A DNA stretch of 64,000 bases from Asterella californica (lineage: Eukaryota > Streptophyta > Marchantiopsida > Marchantiales > Aytoniaceae): contig JAYKYS010000007.1 of assembly GCA_036924285.1 (NCBI GenBank), forward strand, positions 6,076,001 through 6,140,000. The letters are read 5' to 3'. This document shows positions 49,800 to 60,309 of this stretch, piece after piece (within the stretch, counting starts at the first letter, position 1; each line of letters starts with the position of its first letter). The position numbers and the translations under genes were made by a program. Under the pieces are notes generated by a model, which saw only the letters and a list, made by a program, of their open reading frames with translations, was not told the DNA's origin and made no database searches.

Positions 49800-50553
49800 T
49801 ATAGTTAGTATTAAGAAAATAGAGTACAAATAGTCATGGTAGGATAACATCGGACCTACAACTAAAAATAGCGCTCTCGAGATAATATAGTCTATAACCA
49901 ATTATGAATAGTCAATAAGATCGTGGATAAAGGTAGGGTAGAAAGCCTTTAGGTATAAAAGATAGCAAGTCGAAGAGAGAGGAGCCTTTACTAAGAATAC
50001 AATGATCTGATATCAATGTCACTAAAGGCTTGTTAGTATATCTCTCCTCCAAGACCTAGATAGAGGACCCGAGGCATTTGTGAGTGCACTGGTTTAGATG
50101 GAGTCCTCTTCGAGAGATCCTTTATCGATAGGCTAAGGAGATATTCAAAAGATTTAAGTAAAGACTTACTAAGAACCATTTCGAGAAACGCGGTGTCTCA
50201 TCTTGTTTGATCATTGTACTTGGACCAGTTGATGTATGTATTGTATTGTGTTCGTGTGTATTAGATTCAGTAGAGCTTTGGTAAAGTTATCGATAAAATA
50301 TGTTGGTACTCGAGGTGTTAATCCAAGTATAAGTCGAGACTCTCTTCGAAGAGTCAATGTTGTGCTAGTAGTGGCCCCAAAGAAGTTGACAATACGGATC
50401 ATGAGATCTATTGAAACACATGTAGACAGATCTCTCAGACCGATGAAAGAAGAAGTTATCGGAGATCGAACAAAGACTAATATTTGATGACCATGCTAGG
50501 GAACCAAATTCCTCCCTCCGAGGGTGATCCGATGGATTTTGTTATTGCAAGAA
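49800..50553 (+). mobile_element. Possible LTR and leader of the adjoining gypsy remnant
   Basis: A TATA-like GGTATAAAAGATA lies near 49,953, in a stretch that precedes the degraded pol frame. The plus frame 50,236–50,487 has no firm homology. I infer LTR or untranslated retroelement sequence from position; ends are not defined. Confidence 0.25.
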
Positions 50554-51138
50554 TTCAAGTTTAACATGTTGTACAATTTCAATAAACAGCATGTTGTACT
50601 TGGTCTACTCTCCAAGGCAGACCAACCGGCTCTCATACCAATAGTAGGTGTGGATGATGAATTTCTTGATGTACCGATAAAAAATTATTAGAAGTATAGA
50701 AGTTTGGCAAGATTTGTTACTCTAATTTTGCATATCGGCATTCTTCCGGAAGACATTTCAGCACCGAACTAGAAGAAGTTGCTCAACAAGGCCAAGGATT
50801 ATACCTTGGATGTCTAAGATCGACTTCTCATGTGGTGTGTCAATGTTGTATACCGGAAGGTAGCCAGTCTGGAGGAATGACCTCGCTTGTTGTACGAGAC
50901 ACATGCTGACACTACCAACGGGTATGGTGTCGGAAAAGTGACCGTCCAAAAAATCATGGATATCGAATTTTGACTGACAGCTATCTTTTGAGATTGTGAT
51001 CAATATCGAGAAGAGTGTGACAAGTGTCAGAAAGTGGGACTCCTCATCAAGTATCCACAAGCTCCGCTGAAGATCACAACGATCTTAGACCCATTTCAAA
51101 AGTGGAGGACTTCAGACCTGCCACAAAGTTCTTGGTAA
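50554..51138 (+). pseudogene. Ty3/gypsy pol remnant (RNase H end to integrase zinc-binding region)
   Basis: One frame runs from 50,554 to 51,138 without any insertion or deletion and reads like a gypsy polyprotein, but contains seven nonsense codons. Recognisable pieces are NKQHVVLGLLSKADQ (usual gypsy ...N..ADxLSR), THADTTNGYGVGKVTVQKIM (integrase HHCC first half), CDQYREECDKCQK (its CxxC half) and a DPFQKW-like continuation. Several stops replace expected Trp or Arg codons: EF*LT stands where gypsy has FWWPT, and IF*DC where IFRDC is usual. Reverse transcriptase and the integrase core are absent, so the element is a deleted fragment. It cannot be functional. Confidence 0.82.
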
Positions 51139-52649
51139 GCATGGTCACAATTCCCACCATTATAACCTCCACATTATCATCACTCTTCTTCAAGATAATC
51201 TTGAACCGATGTCCTGTTGTGAAATCAATTAGTATGTAAATTACGCGTATAATTGCGTTTTACGCATAGTTGCATAAGTGTGAAGTGATGGGGTGAAAAT
51301 CCTTGCTCTTATGAGCTTAGAATGCTCTATTATCTGCTGGAGGGCTCCATGGGATGCAAAAGGACAAGGTGGGGTCCTTTAACTTCCTATTGGTCCACCA
51401 AAAAGTGAAGATAACTTGTCATCTACCTAAGTGTGCGCTCTGGGAGGAACGGGGCATTTTCACGAGGGATTTTGGAGATCAAAGGACATGGACGGAGAGC
51501 TCTCGATTTTGGAGGTCCAGGGCATATGTTATGATCATTTGAAGTTCATAGAATGATGAAAGTACATAACTTTCTCTTCCGATTGAAAGATTGAGGAGTT
51601 TGAGTGATTGAGCCGTCAGACTGAGACCAGATTTCATGAGCTTGTAGTCTGTCAGTTGCTGAAGCTCTGGCCCTAAATTTCACCACCGGATGTTCTACGG
51701 ATTGGGCGCAATGGCGATTTGAAGGCGAGGGGATGCAGAAAGCTTTCAATCTGGAGCAGCAAGTTTGCAGATTTATGGAGGATGATATGAACGGTCAAAT
51801 CGACTGAAATTTCCTGAGTAGTGAGTTTACCTTCTTAATTGCTAGCACAGGAAGTTTGAATGAAAGTGGACGGTTCATTTAGGCGAAGAAGCTTCTATCT
51901 TGAATCTGAGATTGGAAGTGCGTGTTAGTTTCTGAGAATTTGTGTTAATTGTGGGAGGAGATCTAGCCGTCAGATCTTCCTGAAATTTGACCTGTAAGTA
52001 GAGACTTTATTATCCTACCTACTTGGCAAGTTCGAGAGGAGACTGAGCTGTAGATCTGTACCTATCATGTGTGAATGTTCTTTGTCTTTTTTGTCGAGTT
52101 GTATCGGCAACGGTATCTAGGCTAGGTCTCGAGACTTGTTAGCGACAATTGGCAGAAAAGCATTCAGTGTGACGTCTGTTTGCTTTGGAGGGTATACTAG
52201 ACGTAGATAGGATTTTAGCGACCTACGTTTGACCGCGTCATGTGGTTGTCAGTTTCGCACTCAACGTGGCAAAGTGTGATCCTTGGCTTGTAAAGTCGAC
52301 TACCTATCTAGCCTAGTCACTTGTGTTAGGACATGTTACGTTGCATGCATTAGAACCGTCCACCTAGACGACCTACACGTGGATGAGTATGATGGCACCA
52401 AACATGCGATGTGCATGTGTGCCACTTCATCGATCCGTGTGGCTTGGGTTGATCGATTAGTGTGCTTGCATCTATCTTTGTTTTGTGTTCGTATCTTTAA
52501 AGCAAAGGGGAGTGACCTATGTGGGGGCATTCGATCTTAAGGAAATTCAAATGATTGCTCGTGGAGAGATCGTAGTGGTCTTATGAGTCTGTATCGGCGT
52601 TCTGTGGATCCATATACCTTTGTAGTTGAGAACGTCAATGTTGTGAGAG
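51139..52649. other. Retroelement-derived or plain intergenic DNA
   Basis: No domain is recognised. The frames 52,283–52,540 (+) and 51,024–51,239 (+) look incidental. It may include further decayed gypsy sequence after the integrase fragment. Confidence 0.3.
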
Positions 52650-53075
52650 ATGGACGAATGACTCTACTTACCGCTCAGATTCTCTTTTCAAAACCCCTTC
52701 CAGATTAAACTGATGTACATGGAACGAGTCCATTTCCAACAGTTTCTGATAGGATCTTTCGGACATAACTTTACCGCACAAGTCATGCTCTCGCTTGTTC
52801 CTGTGATCTTACATGTTGTCACTTACGGCCAAGAATGAGATCTTACCATCTTTATCCTCATCTGACGAAGGATGGATATAAATCAACTCCCACTTGTAAA
52901 CTTTAACACTGAGTGCGAGATAAGACACATTTGTCGACGCAAAGTCATATACGAAGCCCTAGTAGTGAGAAACTTCGGAGAGGAATACTACCGAGAGATC
53001 ATGTCTTCGCATATCTCGTTTGTCGTGTCCATGATCATCCAACGTTTTCGTGTTGTTATCTTGACCTTTTATTGA
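52650..53075 (+). pseudogene. Unrecognised ~142-codon ORF family, copy 1 (three TGA stops)
   Basis: From ATG at 52,650 to TGA at 53,073 the frame is 142 codons, interrupted by three internal TGA codons but no frameshift. Translated through those stops it matches the minus-strand copy at 59,898–59,474: NPFQIKL against NPFHIKL, PVILHVVTYG against PVILPIVTYG, VVRNFGEEYY against IVRNFGQEYY, and RFRVVILTFY-stop against RFQVVILTLY-stop. The protein seems to contain two related halves of about 45 residues, each with a hydrophobic–FG–E segment followed by a Pro/Val-rich strand. I do not recognise the domain. It sits among retroelement fragments, so a mobile-element accessory ORF is likely, but a host gene fragment is not excluded. 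Confidence 0.6.
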
Positions 53076-53159
53076 GAGAAAAGAAGTGCTTAGATATCGA
53101 GAAAGCCAGAGAGAAACTACAGAATATTAGTCGCTCTGCTGTGCATCGATCACTAGCCA

Positions 53160-53780
53160 CAGTCAGAAGGTACGCCCTTGCTCAAAGGAAAGGCTCTCGC
53201 TACGACACCGAACCTCCAGCTTCTCAACCTTTTCTGTGTACACCTTCACCTTTTCAGCATCTACTTGCTTCAAGAATGTCACCTCTGTCATAAGCTTCTC
53301 ATAGCTCTCATCTGGCATAAAGTTCTCAATTAGAGCCTCCGTCAAACTTTCTCATGTATCAACATCAATCTTCTTCTTTCTATATTCCTCATACCAACTC
53401 AATGAGATACCCTCTAAAAATCAGATTAAAATGATGTCTACTCTTCCTTCTTCTATGGTTTCCAATGCATACTCTTTTGAAGTTTCACACAAAGGTTTCT
53501 ACATCCTGATCATCTTTTCCATGAAAAATCAAGAGCTTTCTCATCTTAAGCTCTCGATGTCTTTTCCTCTCCTCAACCCAATATCTCTCTTCACACTCTA
53601 ATATAGAATGAACATCATTAACTCCATGCGAGCATAATCAACATTGTCGTCATCATAATCGTATACTCTATCTCCGGATCGAACATATGAATGAGTCGCA
53701 TCCTCATAGTCACCTCCGTCATATGAATTATCATCTCCATCACGCATTAGCTGTATTTTTTTTAAGATGACAATATTTCT
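53160..53780 (-). pseudogene. Retrotransposon gag (Retrotrans_gag domain) remnant
   Basis: Read in the minus direction across two frames, the sequence gives RELKMRKLLIFHGKDDQDVE, then FLEGISLSWYEEYRKKKID, then ESLTEALIENFMPDESYEKL and VYTEKVEKLEV. This order and the FLxGxALxWW-like core are typical of the Ty3/gypsy gag domain. A TGA stands where DTWESL would be expected, and there are further stops and frameshifts, so the gene is dead. The acidic stretch DYDDDNVDYARMELMM precedes the domain. The last open part is 53,345–53,163. Confidence 0.72.
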
Positions 53781-53802
53781 ATTAAGATTCCTTGTTCCTC
53801 TC

Positions 53803-54060
53803 TCAATCTTCTAGACGAGATGTCAGCAGTGCAATCACATCTCCACACTCATGCTCCTTAAAAAAACCTTCAACTCTACGATTCGAGCAGATGCTCTCGT
53901 CCTTAAAATTGACGCGTGAAGGAGAAGATGGAGCAACTTGAAGACCTAGATCAATAGAACTCCTTCTCTCACGAGTATTCTCTCTCTTGAATTTCACTAG
54001 ACAACTTGCAACATAGTGCTCCAACCCTCTACAAAAGTAACACCACGGTTCTGTTATCAA
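53803..54060 (-). pseudogene. Retrotransposon gag zinc-knuckle fragment
   Basis: The 85-residue frame starts with ITEPWCYFCRGLEHYVASC, a CX2CX4HX4C zinc knuckle as in gag nucleocapsids. Charged residues (KRNKEDFSKKK) precede it in the same frame beyond the ATG, with a stop a little further upstream. It lies just upstream, on the same strand, of the gag-domain remnant at 53,780–53,160. The usual order in gag is domain first, knuckle last, so the two pieces probably come from different or rearranged elements. Confidence 0.62.
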
Positions 54061-55594
54061 CTTCTTCTTGGAAAAGTCTTCCTTGTTTCTCTTCGTTCTC
54101 TCTTCAAATTAAATCTTTATCTCTCTAGAATGTTCATCCACACCCACTATGACGTCAAGATTCTGAGGAAGATTTCTTAGCCTCACTGCTCACTTTTTTG
54201 ACCCTCCATGATCTTGACTTAAATTAGACCCATGTAGATTTTGATTGATTAGACTACCAACTGAACTTCTAATAACGATATCTTGAGCTCTATAGCTCCA
54301 AAATGAATGATCTTTGGATCCACGGATATGTCATGAGCTCCTTTGGTCTATCACAAAGTTTCGAAGATATTTTAAAAATATAGAGAAAATGACAATGACT
54401 GTAAACTTGGTCAGAAAGAGAATCGTCTATACCATCAGCACCCTTAGTCCCTCCTCCTTTTAGTTGCAACAATAGGAACTAACACAAAGAACTTGATGGT
54501 AGTAGTCTGATCTTCTATCCTCATCAGCATATAAAATTTCATAAAGTACTCTATTCTAAGATTTAAACTCGAACATTCCACACGTTCTCTTCCGTTAATT
54601 CTAACGTCTTATGTGTATGGAATATACAAGATGACCTCAAATGCATCATAGATGACAACGCGATACACGAATTGCTCTAAGGTCTCTAGAATAGCAGTAG
54701 CTCTAGCCTCTCTAAGAGTTTTCTCGATGTGTTCTCATATATCCTCCTTCTATCTAATGTAAAACTACACTCGAAACATATCTCACAAACCTTCTAGTGA
54801 GATCTCGACAACGGAAATAGAAATGTGACCCTTAAGCTTGCTACTGGTCTTGTCTCTCACCCAGGATTAACCGCTGATGGCATTTGATGAGACAGACCAT
54901 AGAACTAAAAGGGCATAGCTAGATTCAACTCTCAACACACTCACTCAAGACGAGAATTCTCATGGAGACGTTGAGATGAAGAACACACCCTTTATAAAAA
55001 TATAGCCTAACGGCTTCAAAATATCAAGAAAAAAGAAGATGATGCATCACTACACAACCTCTCTATTTATACTACTCTAGATTTATCATGGTAACTAATC
55101 GTAAATCTGATTTATCGAAACTAAGTCATAAGTCAAAGATAGATGTTTCTATCTTTGACTCTACTCTAATAATTTTTATTCTTCTAGGAAGTATACAAAA
55201 ATCTTTGAAAAATAACTCAGATTGCTCTCTATAAGACAAAGTACTAACACATAATTGAGTCAAAAAGGTCAACAACACTCTTGATTGTTTAACTTTAAAC
55301 TTCTACAACCAATAAAATTCAATCACACATAAAACAAGAAGGTATTATTCACCTATTTGTCATCTTATGCACAAAAAAACAAAATAGTGATTCTCACATT
55401 TAAAATATTCTAATATTTTGTCCACAAATATAACCAACTAATCATAGTTATCTATCACTAACTTAGAGTGTCGTCTAGCTTATAACTTATCACATATTTA
55501 ATACTATGCAACCCCTAGGTTTTATAGAATAGCTTATAAGGTGCACTTGGGATTCTCACCATACTTCTTGACCTCTAGCGTAACCCCACGGCTT
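54061..55594. other. Retroelement-derived or intergenic DNA
   Basis: No gene is recognised. The purine-rich minus strand just right of 54,060 may be the rest of the gag that ends in the zinc knuckle. Beyond about 55,000 the DNA is AT-rich and featureless to me. Confidence 0.3.
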
Positions 55595-56046
55595 CTCTTT
55601 GAACCTCGAGAAGTCTCGGTTAGTTCCATATCTAATGTCTATGCATCCCAAGTAGAAGCCTTGGTCTAGATGGAAGTAGATTGCGAGGTAGTCGAGAGTA
55701 TTGGGGAACACCACCAAGACCAGCAAGCATCATGTTCAACATCAGAAATCAGAATTCACCGTTCAAGTCGGCGATCTTGTAATTGAACTATATCATCTTT
55801 TACTTACTAGTCAATGTTCTCCAATACTCTCTTTGAACTCCGGGAAGTCTCAATTAGTTCCATATCTGATGTCTATGCATCCCAAGTAGAATTCTTGGTC
55901 TAGATAGAAGTAGATTGCAAGGTAGTCGGCAGTATTGGAGAATACCACCAATACCACCAATACCATCAAGCATCATGGTATCAACAACAGAAATCGGAAT
56001 TCATCGTTGAAGTCGGCGATCTTGTAATTGAACTATATCATCTTTT
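55595..56046. repeat. Direct duplication of a ~210-base unit
   Basis: Copies at 55,595–55,801 and 55,829–56,046 share ATGTCTATGCATCCCAAGTA, GGTCTAGAT.GAAGTAGATT and CGGCGATCTTGTAATTGAAC. The second copy has an extra run of ATACCACCA units. Divergence is around one base in ten by eye. Between the copies are 27 bases of unrelated sequence. Confidence 0.9.
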
Positions 56047-57683
56047 CAGAGTTTTTCTTCAAATATCAAAAGTCTTCTATTTAAGGAAGGGATTTCATCT
56101 AACTGAGCTTAATGTAGGAACAACAAATGAATCATTCAGTAAAAAATGATCCAAAAGTTGGAAAGATATACACAAATCATCGAGGTAGCGTTATCCACTT
56201 GGTTGGGTTAATTAGTACAAGTTTGTGCTATGCATTTTGTATGAATGACTTTGATTTGTGTTGTATAGTCTAGTACATTTGGACCACCACTTAAACCACC
56301 ATGCACATAACTTACACAAAGAACTTGTCGTTACTCCATGGCAAAAAATATCTATTTGATCTTTCACTTTCAACTCGTTGGTTGATTTGAATGATGTTCC
56401 ACAACATTGCTTGGATTTTCTAGATAGTCTTTTGTGGGAGCATAACTTTAGATGCCACAAATCACATTTTTAAAACGATTTAACTGTGTGATTCTTCTCG
56501 TTTGCATAATTTTTGATTTCTGCATGATATTAGTTGATGTTAAACCTTCTAGATTGTCTCCCACGAGTCACAACATATCTTCTGCAAACCATAATGCTTA
56601 TTAGTGAAAATCTCATTGACTTCTCTTCGATTAACCAGTTATAAGAATAAATGATTGGTTTAGGGATTGAACAAGTCGAGCCTAACAAGATAAAGGTAGA
56701 TATCATTTCATTTATCTTAAGTTGTGAGATTATTTCAAACTTATCAAGATAGTTCACGATTATATCTTCAACCTCTGGATCTCTGATCTTGCATGCTAGG
56801 GGTTCCATGGCACAATTTCACAGATGGGTCTAACAAACAACCTTGTCTTATTCCTTTATGGACTAAAATTATCTTGATAAAATGTCATTTATGAAAACTC
56901 TCAACTTCTCAAGCAAGTATGTGAGTGCAGAATATCAAACCATTGTATGAAATTTGATCTGAATTTTATTTGGAGAGGACTTTCTCGTAAGAACTCTCTA
57001 TCTGTTGAATCATATGTTTTTTTTGCAACACTACTAGTAATGTCCAACCTTGTTGTGATGTCTTTGCCAAATATTCTTGAACATCTAGAAATATATTTAT
57101 CAATATGTCATTATGATAGAAAATTGATTTGGTCTTATAACTAGCATACGAATTCTCATTCCAACTAGATAGAATATATACATCAATAATGTAGGAATGC
57201 CATTACTAAATAGTGTTACACATATCATCCTCTTATGAGTAATTTCACGATATGAGAGTAGTAATATCTCTTGAACTTAAAAGATATTGCGAAAACTCAG
57301 TTGGTTCAAGTTACTAGAAGTGTAATAATTCTTGTTAAAGGAACAAGGTTGTAATATCCGCAAGATAATTAATGCAATGAACATTAGCGTATCGTATGAA
57401 TTTTGCATGTGAAAGTTGTCTAGGAATACATGAGATATATGGTTGTGGAGATATCGTGTGCAAGAATAAAGCAAGAGAGAGAAACACACATCACGAGAAC
57501 GAGCCCTTCAGATATCCAACCTCACTTTATGTACACTTTCGTAATATCTTACAAAACTGAAGAATAGACACAAGTCGCCTCTAAAACTGCACCCCAAATT
57601 ACTAATCTAACCTCTGAATCTAAACCCTTGAATACCTTATGTATGCACAACAACCGCAATATCACCGTTGTATCGATATTGTC
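56047..57683. other. AT-rich DNA without recognised gene
   Basis: Minus frames 56,808–56,530 and 56,460–56,212 and plus frame 56,947–57,144 show no decisive motif. The setting suggests old retroelement sequence, but I could not place it in a family. Confidence 0.3.
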
Positions 57684-57770
57684 GCTCAATACATCACTAG
57701 CCCAAATGATTAGATCATCTTAACCCAAATGAGGGTCATGAGTGCATATCACGTAGCTAACGATATAAAG
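57684..57770 (+). repeat. Dispersed direct repeat, copy A
   Basis: GCTCAATACATCACTAGCCC through GAGGGTCATGAGTGCA and GATATAAAG resembles 60,222–60,309 in the same orientation. Similarity extends over about 90 bases with small gaps. Function is unknown; a shared retroelement end is possible. Confidence 0.65.
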
Positions 57771-59473
57771 AACGCAACTCTATGTCAACATAAAACCCGC
57801 ATCTCTAATCACCGCTATCGTATAACGTGTTTTTTTGTCTAGGAATACACTGGGTATATGGCTGTGCAAATGTATGTGGATTGACAAGGTTGGATCTAGA
57901 TCTGGATGTTTCCACTCAAATGTTTCACTATCTACTCTTCTAGCCCGAGTGACCTTGTAACCGCTCAGCTCAAATTTAAAGCTTGCTACGATCCAAGGTT
58001 ACGTATAGGTTGCATAAACTTGTGTTACAAACATATCTTTTGTATTCTAACTAAAAATACTCAGCTCTGTACTATTTAACTGAAGTTATTCCTCTATATC
58101 ACTGGAAGCATGACTTTTGAACAGCTCCCCAGCGACGCTAATTGCCCATCAATCCAACTATCACAACTTCATAGTACAACCAAAAGATGCTATAAGATCA
58201 CTCAACCAACTTGATCGAGTCTCGATACAACTTGCTGTACACCCTGGCCTACCAAGCATTCTAGCAAGGTAAAGCATGCATGCTCCAAGACACTACTCAG
58301 ATCTCAATATAGCACCAACGGCGGTAATACCTGGCAGCTCTGAGAACCCAAACAGCGGCTTAAGATTCATGTCGACTCCGTTCTGCTTCATCACCAAGAG
58401 CTGAAATCAGCCCCACATCCTCCAATGTCGAGTTGTATGCAGGCATGGCAGTTTCAGCAACAAACTCCTCTCCAAATTGCTCGAAAATGACAAAAAATGA
58501 CAATAGATGATATCGAAAAACTCGAAATTGCTAATAACAGAAATATTTTCGAACTTTGAGACCTCAGTCCTCCCAAACCAGTCGACCAATGATGATCAAA
58601 CTTCACAGGAAGCTTGATTGGACCCTTCACTCCTACTCTGAACAATTTTCAGATCGAAATCTTAAACCAATTGTCAGATATGGATCAAACCGTAATCTGT
58701 GCTAACTTAAGAGCTTTACAGACCCAGGTACATTTGATCCAAGATTCTGAACAAACTACTCGACCATTTGACGTGAAACTTCCCAAGTATCTTACTGATA
58801 AGACATGCTTCAATCCTTGAAAGTTTCACTCAGAAATTCGATTCAGAACTTAAGCAATAGCAAACTATCCATGACTATCACAGTTCGCTGTTCCCGTCTT
58901 GTCATGTCTGTACTTCTCAACTTCAATCGGTCGGTTGAGAATCCAAATCGATCAAGAACCTGATGAAATTGATATCAAAACGACCAACACGTCGTCAGCT
59001 CTCCAACTCAATAGAGAGCTCCTTAAAACTCTTCGCGAGTCTCTCGGAACAACCAGAAACGTAGCGATAGGTACGAGTTGCACCTCCTCCACTCAATCGA
59101 TCATAACGCGCTCATACTTCCATCAAATCGACCGATTCTTCAGCCCAGATTGTAGCCCCGGTCGAGAGCTCTCCAACCATATCCTTTGTTTCGCGAATGG
59201 ACCTCCGAAGCCTCCAGAAACCACAGAAACGTTGCGAAGATCAGCTAGAACACCATTGGTCCAAAAGTAGACCAATAAGAGCAAAAAGATCTTTATTTTT
59301 GTCTTTTCTCCACTCAACTTTTCCCCTAGAACGAGTTTTTACTCTCCAAGGAGACACAAGACATCAACAAGAATCTAAGACCTCAGAAAATCCTTCAAAT
59401 ATGTCGATGGATTCTTCGCGGTCTGTAACTACATAGAAGCGCTCAACCAGAATGAAAACGATTGAGTCGCAAA
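57771..59473. other. Non-coding or unrecognised sequence between repeats
   Basis: Plus frames 58,614–58,820 and 58,899–59,270 lack known domains. The latter is Thr/Ser-rich and may be part of a decayed element. Confidence 0.3.
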
Positions 59474-59898
59474 CTAATACAACGTCAATATTACAACCTG
59501 GAAACGTTCTACAATAAAATGTACGACAAAAGGAAACGGTGAAGCTATCACTCGATTGTAATATTCTTGCCCGAAGTTTCTCACGATCCAAGCCCCATGA
59601 TTGATCTTCGGTCTGCAATGACACCAGACATCGACCAAAGGTTGAAAGGAACGTTCGATGGGTAGTTGAGATCCCTTGTTCCTCACAAAAAAATGTACAC
59701 CGTCATATCCCAAGTCTCTCCGTATGTTACGATCGGAAGGATCACCGGAAGCTGTAACTCCATCATTCTTCCTATGAATTCATCGCCAAAGTATGCAACT
59801 AACCACTGTCGAAAGTGATCGCGGTGGATGCAATGAAGCTTAATGTGAAACGGATTCGGGAAAAGAAGATCCGGAGCCGGTAACAACCCTCCGTCCAT
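59474..59898 (-). pseudogene. Unrecognised ~142-codon ORF family, copy 2 (one frameshift)
   Basis: Starting at the ATG at 59,898 (a further in-frame ATG lies at 59,907), the frame reads MDGGLLPAPDLLFPNPFHIK and continues through PVILPIVTYGETWDMTVYIF to a stop after a run of seven T. The next frame then continues VRNKGSQLPIERSF, IVRNFGQEYYNRVI and RFQVVILTLY to a stop at 59,474. One base lost or gained in the T run explains the break; total length, 425 bases, is one short of copy 1 at 52,650–53,075. Here Trp and Gly codons are intact where copy 1 has TGA, so the ancestral frame was coding. The two halves of the protein resemble each other (F.QWLVAYFGDEF against HGAWIVRNFGQEY). Family and function are not recognised. 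Confidence 0.62.
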
Positions 59899-60000
59899 AA
59901 CCATCACTCCTGCAGTTCTTCACTCCTCCATGCAGACCACCGAGAACCCTCATGAATCACCCGCTGAGAGAGAATGTCGTATGAACCATCGACTTGTCAT

Positions 60001-60006
60001 TTTATA
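60001..60006 (-). promoter_or_regulatory. Possible TATA box upstream of ORF copy 2
   Basis: On the minus strand TGTGTATAAAATG lies about 105 bases before the ATG at 59,898. Spacing suits a TATA element with a short leader. This is inference from sequence only. Confidence 0.3.
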
Positions 60007-60221
60007 CACAAATGCAGCGACAAGGACCACTGAAGTGAACATGCACAGATCGATGACTTGGCACGTTCTTCTACCGTGTGATCACTTAAACAGATAATCA
60101 CAAACGTGACACTCATCACACCATTCGGCGAGTTATGCGATACGGTTCACGAAACACAGAAAAGAAACACAACCTACGTTCCACGAGAATTTCACACAGG
60201 CGCCGAACCACAACACGACAC

Positions 60222-60309
60222 CGCTCAATATACGACTAGCCCAATGATCAGATCACCCTAACATAAAAGAGGGTCATGAGTACAACATACGTAACTAGTG
60301 GTATAAAGA
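60222..60309 (+). repeat. Dispersed direct repeat, copy B
   Basis: GCTCAATATACGACTAGCCC through GAGGGTCATGAGTACA and GGTATAAAG matches copy A at 57,684 with about one difference in five. It lies just upstream of the possible TATA box of ORF copy 2, so it could be part of that element's promoter or end. Confidence 0.65.

Noticed and set aside
56212..56808. Possible copia reverse transcriptase traces on the minus strand
   Set aside because: Only vague resemblance to the YGLKQ region across frame changes; not enough to name it.
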